Assembly (NCBI GenBank): GCA_012932295.1
Contig: JAAONU010000006.1
Location: 25,322,882-25,386,881 of the forward strand
Length of the DNA: 64,000 bases
Source of the DNA: Cyclina sinensis
Taxonomy: Eukaryota; Mollusca; Bivalvia; Venerida; Veneridae
Direction: 5' to 3'
Shown here: positions 13,310 through 23,600 of the stretch, piece by piece
Position numbering within the stretch: the first letter of the stretch is position 1
Layout of the letters: every line of letters begins with the position of its first letter
The notes under the pieces: model-generated
Seen by the model: the letters and a program-made list of their open reading frames with translations, nothing else
Databases searched by the model: none
Told to the model about the DNA's origin: nothing
Position numbers and translations under genes: made by a program

Positions 13310-13842
13310 TTTTTTGCATAAATTTATAATATTTGAAACATAATGCTTGATTACAGAACCATATTATTTGATAGCTGAACGTCGAGAAAAAGAAGTGATA
13401 AGAGGACTTTGTACCGACGCCACAGGTGTCAAACATGGTTCATGAAACATCAATTATTCATCAAAACAATCTGCTAAAATTCACAATCACATGATGCTGA
13501 ATAACAAGAATTATCATTCATGCATGATTACTGTCTCTTACCAACCAGATAATCAGCAAAAAAGTAATGAATAAACATATAGGTGTCAATATTTTAAATG
13601 TCTGTTATAAAAAATTACATCATGCCGCTGTCAAGCTCCCCTTTTTAACCTTCCCTACATTTCTTCTATTTACCATAAACGCCTGCGCTTAAAGTTGATG
13701 TCTTTTTGTGGTTTTAAATGTTCGATCTGTAGACATTTAAGAACAAAAGCAGAAAAACAACATCACATTTACCTCTTCATCAACAGCGGTTTTATAAAAC
13801 TTAAATATAACGAACAGTGCAAAAATATCCCCGAAAGCGATT
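13310..13842. other. Intergenic, nothing recognised
   Basis: No supported gene; ends at the TTAA flank of the MITE. Confidence 0.5.
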
Positions 13843-13846
13843 TTAA

Positions 13847-14277
13847 AGGGGCTGTGCTCCGGATGACAAAAAAAAGAAAGTTTTCTTGTATTATAAATTT
13901 CTTGTAATATTTATGACTAATGCTTAAAAAATAACTTACTGACAAAAAATAAGTCAAATAATTACATTATAAATTGATTTTTTCCCTTTCAAAGTGCTAT
14001 ACGTAACGCGACGGTATAACTATATCGTATAACATTTAAAGTAAATATCTGTAATATCACTTGCGGCAATGGTGGTGACAGTAAAAGCGTTGGAAATATT
14101 TTGTTAACATGAGGGTCCAGAGTTCAAATCAGGCTGGAGCGAAAATATTTTTTTAATTCTATTTTGACTTGTATAACCAGTTTTGAAGTAAAATATTATG
14201 TTGTTATAATCTCACGGCATCTAAATATATAATTTATGAAAAAAAATTTTTTTTGTCAAATCTGGAGTACAGCCTCT
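13847..14277 (+). mobile_element. TTAA-flanked MITE, copy 1
   Basis: A 431-bp element starting AGGGGCTGTGCTCC and ending GGAGTACAGCCTCT; the ends are imperfect inverted repeats. TTAA lies immediately on both sides (13843-13846 and 14278-14281). Copies 2 (28663-29094, reversed) and 3 (62437-62863) share the whole length. Near 14117 GAGTTCAAATCA resembles a Pol III box B. No coding capacity. Confidence 0.85.
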
Positions 14278-14324
14278 TTAAAAATATCAAGGAACAAATA
14301 ATTATTGTTTGTAGCGTTAATTTA

Positions 14325-15629
14325 TCATAACTGCATCTCGAATACTGCAATGGTATTATTATTCCTGTTGTTGTCAACATACAACTTATTTTCCACGTCA
14401 CAGAAACACAAGGACCATGGGTATTTCAATCCGTGCTTTTCCTCAAGAAAGATTTCATGACGTTGACAGTCTTGGCTCAATTTGATGATTGAATGGCTTG
14501 CCCGTTTACAAATTAACACGTTACCATCACTCAATACGATAATTCCAGACATGTTTGTACCAGTACTATTATTATGTACACCAGTTACTTCTCCTTTCAT
14601 GGTAAGGCGGATTATTGCATTTCTGTGCCAGTCTGATACGTAAATGGAGTCATCTCCCTTGCTAAAGGCGACATAGTCCGGCCATTCGAAAAGTTTTTCT
14701 TGTAGTCCGATCTGTGTTATTGTTTTCATTATGTTACCGTGCAAATTTATTATCTGTATTTTTCCTGGTGATCGAAATGAAACAATAAGGTTTTCTTGAC
14801 CGAATGTTATACCGCGGCATTCTCCGTTAACTTTAATATGTCTACTTGTCTTAAGACTGCCCATTGCTAAAACAAACTGAATTATTTTCTCATTTGGTAT
14901 GGTTACGGCAACCTGGTCCCTGTGAACCATTGTCACATCCCAATGACTGGATGAAAAGCAAAGCCTTGATATAATTTTGTTACGTTTTGTATCCACACAT
15001 TTTAAAGATTTATTCGCTGAATCAGCGACAATCAGTCTTTGGGTACCGGTAAGCACCATTCCAGTTATATCACATTCAAAGATCTCATTATCTGCCTTGA
15101 TGTATATTTCATCTCTATACCTAGGCACACAATTGTCAAAATTTTTTGAACTCTTGTACAGTCCGGCAACTTCGTCTAAAACCTTTATACTGCCAATTGC
15201 GGTTTCAAGTTTAAGAAGATTAGAAATATTTTCGTTTCTTACAAATTTGTATTCCCTGAAAGTGTTTGTCGCTTCTGTCTCAATTACACCAACCTCTAAC
15301 ATCCTTACTTTGCAATCCGTGATTTCTGATTGTTGTTTTGCACAGTCTAAAAGCCTTTCACATTTGTCCACCACATTCCTCAGTTTTGCAATGTCACTAT
15401 TCATTGTATCACCTACCCTTTCACGTATTTCTCTTTCCCAAACATCTACAACATTGTCAATCTGTTTTCTATACTTTCTTATATCAGACAGTACGGCCGC
15501 GTGATATTGCTCTGCTCTTTTTATATTTTGTTCAGCCGCTTTTTCGGTATTGCTTACTCTGGTAATTATCGCCGTTCCTGGACGGCGATATATACAATTA
15601 ACAAGATTTGAACAGTTTTGCCTGTACAT
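14325..15629 (-). CDS. TRIM-like coiled coil plus NHL-type beta-propeller protein, short paralogue
   Basis: An open frame of 434 codons. From about residue 28 it aligns without gaps by eye to the paralogue at 31433-33013: EKAAEQNIKRAEQYHAAV here, EKTALQNLKKVEQNHAAV there. Residues 28-130 are a coiled coil of the kind that follows B-boxes in TRIM proteins. About 160-434 form the propeller region, including WPDYVAFSKGDDSIYVSDWH and LKYPWSLCFCDVENKLYVDN near the end. RING and B-box are absent. The first 27 residues share nothing with the paralogue, so the true start may differ: an acceptor-like CCGTCCAG lies within this stretch, or the gene may be 5'-truncated. Such proteins are numerous in bivalves; function here unknown, cytoplasmic scaffold or RNA/protein binding likely. 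Confidence 0.75.
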   Translation of the reverse strand: MYRQNCSNLVNCIYRRPGTAIITRVSNTEKAAEQNIKRAEQYHAAVLSDIRKYRKQIDNVVDVWEREIRERVGDTMNSDIAKLRNVVDKCERLLDCAKQQSEITDCKVRMLEVGVIETEATNTFREYKFVRNENISNLLKLETAIGSIKVLDEVAGLYKSSKNFDNCVPRYRDEIYIKADNEIFECDITGMVLTGTQRLIVADSANKSLKCVDTKRNKIISRLCFSSSHWDVTMVHRDQVAVTIPNEKIIQFVLAMGSLKTSRHIKVNGECRGITFGQENLIVSFRSPGKIQIINLHGNIMKTITQIGLQEKLFEWPDYVAFSKGDDSIYVSDWHRNAIIRLTMKGEVTGVHNNSTGTNMSGIIVLSDGNVLICKRASHSIIKLSQDCQRHEIFLEEKHGLKYPWSLCFCDVENKLYVDNNRNNNTIAVFEMQL

Positions 15630-15839
15630 CGCCTGCCTTTACCCAATCAAAGCAAAGCATTTCATATCACATGATAACAAAATGGACGTCAAAATTCTTC
15701 TGCAAATGATGCGAAATGGACTCGCCCAACCGCCATGTTTGTCGGGTTACTTATTCTTACAACTGAAAAATACCATCATGAATGTACGATCTCAGTACCA
15801 GTCTTCAGGCTCGTGTAGGATAAACACAGGATAATCGCA

Positions 15840-16540
15840 ATATTTTATGCTACATGTCATTTTTAACTTGAGAATGTAGTCTAAATAAGAGTATGGTTTG
15901 TTTGTTTTTTCCAAAACTTGCACTTAAAGAAAAAAATAAATGCTTGCTACCGGGCGGTTCTAATCAGGATACAAACTCCCGCAGGGGTTACTTCCCCTGA
16001 TTAGTACAGTAAAAGTAGCAAAGCGTGACTTAACCGGTGCGAGGAGTTTGATCAGGATTTTCCGTGTTTTATATATGCTTCAGTAGGGTTCGGGCGATAT
16101 CGTATTTTTTATTTAAAATCTATTTTGTTTAAATTGTACATATAATATTCTTATGGTATTGAAGAACTGTATCTAGCTTTTGTTAAGTATACATTTTTTA
16201 GTAATAAATAAAGTTAAAAAACTACGCAAAAAGTCAATTAATTATGCGTAGACTAGTTTACAACAAAGCAATATTTACAAGGTTTTAATGCAAATTTTAA
16301 CATGATGTATAAAGATATTGGGATGTTTTTCATTAATAAGCTAAATCGTCCGCTTTCAAAAATATTCCAGCTACAATAAAAATTACAATGTATATTTATT
16401 CTACTTTGTAATTTCTGTGCGAAAATTATCAAATATAACTTCGCTTTTCAGTACAAAGCATAATGTAAGATTATCAAATTAATGAATAAAGAACATGAAA
16501 TATATTCATCTATGGATAAGACGAAATACGTGGCTGAACG
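15840..16540. other. Spacer between two TRIM-like paralogues
   Basis: No gene. A 9-bp hairpin stem (CTAATCAGG at 15960-15968 with CCTGATTAG at 15996-16004) is the only structure noted. Confidence 0.5.
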
Positions 16541-16546
16541 GCGATT

Positions 16547-17488
16547 TCAAGCATTTTTGGAAATGCTAATACTTGTCAATCTCTTAAACTCCTCAACATA
16601 CTTTTTATCTTCATTTTGCACACTTTTAACTAAAGAATTCAAACGCTTTTTGTCTGTAGTCAATGTTTTGTTATCCATGGTCTGTCTGCATATACCTGGT
16701 GATATTCTTCTGTTTAATGATCTCCTAGATAGTGGTAATCTTACATGGCTAACCGTTTTAGAAGTCTGGTCGGACCGAATGAATATCTTTGAAGAAGGAG
16801 CAGACGTTCCAATAGGTATTGCAGACTTCGTGTGTTTTATGTCAATTGTACCGAGACGAGATTCAGATTTAAGAAATTTGTAAATATCCCCATTGCTTGT
16901 AAAATCGTATTCTGTAAAATAGTTCTTCGTCTCGGTTTCTTTAATCTTAGTTTCAAACATTTTCGTGTTTTCTACAGATGCATTCGATTTGATCTTCTTA
17001 ACGAGGCCTGAACATTCTACAGTGATGGAACTCATATGTTTGGTAACCCTTTCCATAATATCTGTTGCATTTTTAATTGCAGTTTGCTCCCATTCATCAA
17101 GAATACTAACTATTTCTTGTTTGTAGTTCCTTATTGCTGTCGTTACTGACGTGTGGATATGTTCAACCTTTCTGACATTATGCTTAACTGATTCTTCGAT
17201 ACATTTGCATTTGTCGAGCAGTTTTTCCAGTTCTTCAGGAACAGGTGTGTTAGGATTTACTCGAGATTTAACGATTTTTGAGGAAGATGCTAGTGTCTGT
17301 ACTTTGGTTTTCTCGTTCAGCGTTGCTCTTGTGTATTTAACCAGGTCTCTCTCGTGCGATTTCGGTCTCTTTCTATTCGTCTGTATGTCCCTTGTCTTTT
17401 CTGATGAGTAGTCAGATTTGTCCGAATGATCAGATAATGTTACACCTCTGTCTCGTTTTGACAATAATTCTTTCCTTGATTTTGACAT
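16547..17488 (-). CDS. TRIM-like coiled-coil paralogue lacking the propeller
   Basis: A 313-residue frame. Residues 1-75 are basic, Ser/Lys/Arg-rich and probably disordered, as in the paralogue at 31433. PEELEKLLDKCKCIEESVKH starts the coiled coil, matching PEELEILIDRCQDIEKTAL there; the similarity runs through ETETKNYFTEYDF (paralogue ETEAKNTYKEYKF) to about residue 210. The C-terminal 100 residues contain no propeller blades; they are basic and helical, ending TSISISKNA. It is either a coiled-coil-only derivative or a gene that lost its propeller. A gene model from transcripts would decide. The ATG at 17488 is preceded by an acceptor-like ACCTAG, so a 5' UTR intron is possible. Confidence 0.65.
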   Translation of the reverse strand: MSKSRKELLSKRDRGVTLSDHSDKSDYSSEKTRDIQTNRKRPKSHERDLVKYTRATLNEKTKVQTLASSSKIVKSRVNPNTPVPEELEKLLDKCKCIEESVKHNVRKVEHIHTSVTTAIRNYKQEIVSILDEWEQTAIKNATDIMERVTKHMSSITVECSGLVKKIKSNASVENTKMFETKIKETETKNYFTEYDFTSNGDIYKFLKSESRLGTIDIKHTKSAIPIGTSAPSSKIFIRSDQTSKTVSHVRLPLSRRSLNRRISPGICRQTMDNKTLTTDKKRLNSLVKSVQNEDKKYVEEFKRLTSISISKNA

Positions 17489-17701
17489 TGCTAGGTTTTA
17501 TTTTTGGATTGTTTTACACGTTTCTTTTACGTCTGTAAAATGAAAGATAAAAGATTCATTGTTGTATATTGCAATACCCTTTAGGCACTTTTCAGATATT
17601 CGTTCAGACTGACACTTGTTCATTATTTATCGGTAATGAAAAACATATATGTCCAGTAACTCCAATCAATGCTCTAACGAGTGACATTATAAAAATTGAA
17701 A

Positions 17702-17728
17702 ACACACACACACACGCGCGCGCACACA
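17702..17728. repeat. (AC)n/(GC)n microsatellite
   Basis: A run of AC repeats passing into GC repeats and back. Confidence 0.85.
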
Positions 17729-17789
17729 AATCAGTCTGTTTACCTGTAATCAATCCATATAATAACATTTATTTTACAAAAGGTACACT

Positions 17790-18830
17790 ACATCAATAAC
17801 TACATAAAAACTACATATTTAAGGTTACTCGTCACTGTACAAGAGTAATATGATATGATTATAAATATAACACTATCATCTTACCTTTCAAAATGGCGGT
17901 ATAAAGCTATGTACCCATATATTCGTATTTCTTTTGAGGGAAATATAAAATCTAAGTTGCTTTTAAAACAAATTAGTAAGTATCAAAAGCAAATACCTCT
18001 TTTTCAATATCTTCAGTCAAAATATTTATAAAGTATACCCTTCGATTTGTTCTCTAACAAAATCTCGGTGTAGTTATATACTGGCTGAAAAAAGTAACGC
18101 ATGTTTTATTTTACTCTGGGATATTGTACAATCTTATATTAAAGGTTTTTGTTTTTATTTTTTCTCGACAGATACTAAACATTTTTCTTCGTTAACATCT
18201 GGATGGATAGTGTTCACATAAAATACAAACATATTTCATCATTAACATTGAGGATATTCATGACACACATTAGATTATTAAATCTTTACAAAACGTAATT
18301 TGTGTTTCCTTTTTCATCCAATATATAACCTCTTCAGTATTTTAGATAAGGATTTTTTTTCTGTACGTTCAGTTTTTCCTCGAATAAAATAAATGTCATA
18401 AATTCTTTTGTTATATCTTTTTTTCGAAATTAAATACCAAAATCAACCAGTAGAAATGTGCAAAGAAAGTGACTTGTAATCCTTGACTTTGCATGTTATC
18501 TCGACTTTAATGTTAAAAACAGTCACTGTCTCTCAAATATTTTATTCGCTTTCAACTTTTAGTCTGTCAACATCTCAAAATTAATGTCTAATTTTCCTAG
18601 TTATATTATTTCTTTTCAAACGCTGATTTATTGTAAATACCACACATATATTTTTTAACAAGCACAGGCCAAATTTGAACATAATTTTTATGACTTTTTT
18701 CACAGTACTACATTTTGCAAAAGAGCTTGGTGTTTTTTGTTTTTGTTTTTTTTTGTTTTTGTTTTTTGCACGTAACTTTGCCTATATGACAAAATCAGGC
18801 GTAACCCAAATCTTAAATATCTTGTGTGAG
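17790..18830. repeat. Diverged duplicate of 1-670 (copy 2)
   Basis: Same ordered blocks as at the window start (see that entry), longer by insertions such as the GT-rich run near 18730-18770. It sits 5' of the TRIM-like gene at 16547-17488. Confidence 0.6.
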
Positions 18831-18902
18831 GGAAAGTAAGAACAAACAGAAACTCTCATTGTGAATTGTGATTCTTTTTGCTTATAATCTAACAGCAGAA
18901 GA

Positions 18903-18980
18903 AGGAGCTAAAGTTTAGTATTTCGAGCCTCGGACTTCCGATCCGGAGGTTGCTGGTTCGAAACCCCAACTAAGTGTGAC
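18903..18980 (+). mobile_element. tRNA-like SINE head
   Basis: CGGACTTCCGATCCG can form an anticodon arm with loop CTTCCGA, and TGCTGGTTCGAAACCCC is a close box B/T arm. The acceptor ends do not pair well, so a SINE head or tRNA pseudogene is more likely than a working tRNA. Confidence 0.55.
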
Positions 18981-18984
18981 AGTC

Positions 18985-20040
18985 TCTAGTGACCATATTC
19001 TACACTTTCAACGCAAGTATTGGTTTGAAACAAGGAAGAACTCATTGAGCGGGACCAATCAGAAATGTATCCCACGTATGAATAATTGCAATAATTTCAC
19101 CGGTGGAAAATTGTAAAATACACAACAAAGGTTACGTGACAGTGTTCAAAGGCTCATGACTTATGAATTTAGAATTCTGAGAAAAAGTATATGTTTTATT
19201 AGAATGACCAGTGTTATTTACGGCCTTGATGGGCTATCGCAGTGAATAATGACAAAATGAAAAGAAAAACACCTTTAAATCAAACAGTGGTTAAATATGA
19301 TTAACTTTTAGGAACTTTGTTCTTGAACTTAAGGTAGAATAACATGGTAGTACTTAACTACGAAGCCTAGCGTACAAAAAATCATACTTGCAAGTCCTGT
19401 CAACGCCGAATAGACAATAAGGTATAAGAATACTAACAAATATTCTGTCAGCCTTCATTATATTGAGTTTTTTTTACTATCTTACTATCTAACTATCTTA
19501 GGGCAAAATATAGACCATTCCAGACACTTTTACCATGGGAATGTCAAGAAATTACTAATATTCACTTCAAACCTCACCCGACATAATGGCTTTATAAAGT
19601 ATAGTTTTTTTTTCTAAGACTAACGACACAAACAACTTTTACTTAGTATGTAACCGTTCACATTATGAAGACCTACTGACTGCTGACCAAAAAATAAAAT
19701 GAAAAGCCGAAAGTGAAAAGAAACGAAATATAAATATAAACATAGCACGAATTTACCCCACCCACTTCATTATGAGGGAACGTTATCAACGTAAACTTCA
19801 ACATAAATCTTCGGGGCTGCAAATTAACTATAATTATTTTTATTCCCGTACTATTTTCAATAAACTGGCAAAATATCAAATACTTTTACTGTCTAATTTT
19901 GGAGAAATTAATAATTGAAATCACAGACACCCTATTTTCATCGATTTACCATGTTGAAAAGCTTTGTTAGAATTGAAATATATTTAAAACGAAAGAAAGT
20001 GAATTTAAATAGAAGTTATTGTTGTAAAATCAAAACAATG
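18985..20040. other. Intergenic, nothing recognised
   Basis: AT-rich; no supported gene. Confidence 0.5.
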
Positions 20041-20054
20041 TAAAACTACCAAAA

Positions 20055-20137
20055 ACTAGTGTTGAGTGGGGTTTGAACCCATGTCCTTCGATGAAAATGT
20101 CTCAGTCCTACACATTTATTGGAATACTCTAGTGGAG
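20055..20137 (-). mobile_element. tRNA-like sequence with box B
   Basis: On the minus strand GGGTTCAAACCC is a near-perfect box B/T-arm core, with a possible tRNA-like head upstream. Box A is weak. Probably a SINE fragment or tRNA pseudogene. Confidence 0.4.
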
Positions 20138-20647
20138 GTAGGATACTAGGAATCTAATACTTTAAAGACATTTCTTGTTTAAACAGATATGGCCTCTAGA
20201 TGAGACTGCAAATATTTTTTACGAACTGTTGTTTCTTACAAAGTTTATCTTGGCAGTGAAATTGATAAATGGTGCAGGAATGATGTTTTTTTTGTGTTAA
20301 ATGAAAAGAGGATTTTTTCGTTAGCGTCTCAATATCCTAGCTTCAAAATTATTTTAGATTTGCAAGTTTATTTTTCATACAGTTCATTACTGCATTATCA
20401 TTTCCTGTAATACGATTATATAGGAATCTAAGACAAGAACAGACACAATTAAAACATGGCTATAATCCAAACCAAACAAGAAGTCAGGTTGCTTTAATCC
20501 TTAAAAGGATCTTATAAAAGAGTGATGACCAAAACGAGAAGATCAAAGAAATGATATTCCGTAAAAAAAAAAGTTAGAGAAAGGGTCCTAACTTTGAAGA
20601 AAATATTTATGTCTCTGGGCAGGTACGAATGACTGTGTCATAAATAA

Positions 20648-23600
20648 ATGAAAACAGCCATGACAGGAACAACACCTTTAATTATTATTTTGGGAATAGT
20701 GATAATTCAAACGGCCACTATCAAGTCAGAGGTATGTTTTATTAAAGTCCTATTCTTTATGCATAAAAGATCTTCTACTTTTAAATATTAAATTTGTCGT
20801 ACATTATCTACTTTCAATTTTGTGTCGACTTTGCAGTTTATTTTAATTAAGGAATTGAAATTTTATCCTTCAATTTTGCCAAAGAAAGTGTAAGAAATTA
20901 TTCTTTTGAAAGGGTGAAAGTACATGCTTGTTTTAGAAGATATATTAAATAAACAATCTTATTTTTCATTAAAACGATTTAAGCCTTAGAGAAGATGCAT
21001 GTTATCTGTCCTACCATATGTACTATCTTTAAATACGGTGGGATATTTTAATGGTCGATAAGCACCATAAATGTCTATCCAAAAAGACGTTTACTTGTAC
21101 TACTTTTTTCCTAAAATTTAAGATAAATAGTTTTACGTATTTTTATACCTCCATTATGGAAATGGAAATATCTTAAATCGCGTTAATAAATGAAATGTAT
21201 TTTTAGACAAAGTTCCCGATTGATAATCAGTATCTAGACAATAATGTAACGACTTAACAGTTGCAGACTGCATAAAAGCTCATCAAAATAGTAATTATTT
21301 GTAGTTTGAGACAGACTTACATAATTCACCCTTAAAAATATTGCATATGACACAGGAAAACCTTGGAGAAAAGCTCTCAGAGTTGGAATCAAAAGTAAAT
21401 GGGCTCCTTTTGCGAGAGGAAGAAAATTCGATACGACTGCAATCTGAAATTCAGTCTCTAAAACAACGGCTGAAGTATGACTTACCGGATCAGGAACAGA
21501 ACGAAGACGGTAAGGTTGACTGGAAATAAATGAAACAAAAGAAATAAAGAAAAGTCCAATGACATAAGTGGCTGATATTTTTCTTTCTTACCTCTTCTGT
21601 AAATATTGCTTTTTTTTAACTTCAACAAAAATGCAGACACAATGATTATCCCAGTCAGTGATACGAGTTAAAGGGATTGTTGTCCTATATGGAAGTATTA
21701 TACCGTCACCCTGAAATAGTTGTAATGTTTGTAATAAAAAAATATAAACATGTTATTAGCAAAGACTTTCAATATATACGAGAGTAGTCAAGAAAAAAGC
21801 ATACTTTATATGTTTTTGCTGTTGTTTTTTTATCAAAAGCTAATGTGTTATTTACATTTAAAAAGTATGTTATTACTTTATTTACAAATTAATTTATTCC
21901 GTAGTTAAAATATGTATATTTATCTTTGTCCTTAAATTATTATTCATATTACAGACAAGTTTAGAATGGAGGAATTAGCTAGTTTAAGGTCTCTTAAGAG
22001 AAGAAACAAGCGTAAGTATCCTTTCTTGTCTATTCGTAGGTTTTCAAAGTTCTTGTCATTTATTCGTAGCTTTTCAAAGTTCTTGTCATTTATTCGTAGC
22101 TTTTCAAAGTTTGATTTAGGAGTTTTACTCAACTTTAGAATTCTAAATTGTGAACTATAATTATAAAATAATAGTTACACTGGCTCTGATTTTTTATGGA
22201 TAGAAATAATGAAATTTTTTTGATCCCCAGTAAAAATGTTATTTGATCTAGAAAGTATTTTAAGTTCCTTAAAGATCCTAGATATTTGAGATATGTTGAG
22301 TTTTACTCATCCGCACAAAAGCACAATAAAGTCATGCTATAAAAGCATTTATTAAAACGCGAATATCAGAGTTTTTAAATAACACTAGTTCTTAATTTAG
22401 AACAAAATGGTCCACCATTAAGACCGATATATTAAGACCACTTTTTAACAGATCCTATTAGCGGAATCTTATTGTGATTTCTGTGGAAAGACATGATTGT
22501 GGAATTAAAGCAATTCGTTTATCAAGTATCCACTATTAGAGTGAAGTTGGCTAAGAGATCGGCAATCGACGTTCGACATTCAATGTACAGCTATGCAATC
22601 AACATCCGGCTATGCATTAGCAAATATGCTAATACACAGCTGTGCAATCTACGTTCAGCTCTGCATTCAACGAATGTAGAGCTGTGCAATCGACATTCAG
22701 CTCTACATTCAAAATACAATATTTCTGAATGTAGAGCTATGCATTCGACGTTCAGCTCTGCATTCACCAAATGCAGAGCTGTGCAATCGAAATTCAGCTC
22801 TACATTCGAAACATAATATATCTGAATGTAGAGCTATGCATTCGACGTTCAGCTCTGCATTCAATGAATGTACAGCTGTGCAATCAAAATTCAGCTCTGC
22901 ATTCAATGAATGTAGAGCTGTGCAATTGAAATTCAGCTCTGCATTCAACGAATGTAGAGCCGTGCAATCGAAATTCAGCTCGACATTCGAAATACAATAT
23001 CCCGAATGCATAGCTATGCATTCGACATTCAGCTCTGCATTCACCGAAAGCAAGGCTGTGCAATCGATTTTCAGCTCTCAATTCGAAATACAATATTCCT
23101 GAATGTAGAGCTATGCATTCGACGTTCAGCACGACATTCAACGAATGTTGAGCTGTGCAATCGATATTCAGCTCTACATTCAAAATAAATTATTCCTGAA
23201 TGTAGAGCGATGCATTCGGCGTTCAGCACGACATTCGACGAATGTAGAGCTGTGCATTGGACAATCAGCTTTACATTTAAAATACATTATTCCTGAATGG
23301 TGAGCTATGTATTTGATGTTCAGCTCTGCATTCACCGAATGTAGAGCTGTTCAATCGATATTCAGCTCTACATTCGAAATACAATATTCCGAATGCATAG
23401 CTATGCATTCGACATTTGCTCTGCATTCACCGAATGCAGAGCTGTTCAATCGATATTCAGTTCTACATTCGAAATAAATAATTCCTGAATGTAGAGCTAT
23501 GCATTCGACGTTTAGCTCTGCATGCACCGAATGTAGAGCTGTGCAATCGAAATTCAGCTCGACATTCGAAATACAATATTCTGAATGCATAGCTATGCAT

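Noticed and set aside
14977..15504. Plus-strand frame of 175 codons
   Set aside because: Antisense shadow of the TRIM-like gene on the minus strand.
18903..18980. Functional tRNA-Gly
   Set aside because: Anticodon and T arms are plausible, but the acceptor and D arms do not fold well; SINE head preferred.
22709..23183. Overlapping frames with ECRAE/HSSAF repeats on both strands
   Set aside because: Products of the self-complementary arm units of the foldback element; no start context, domain or unique sequence.
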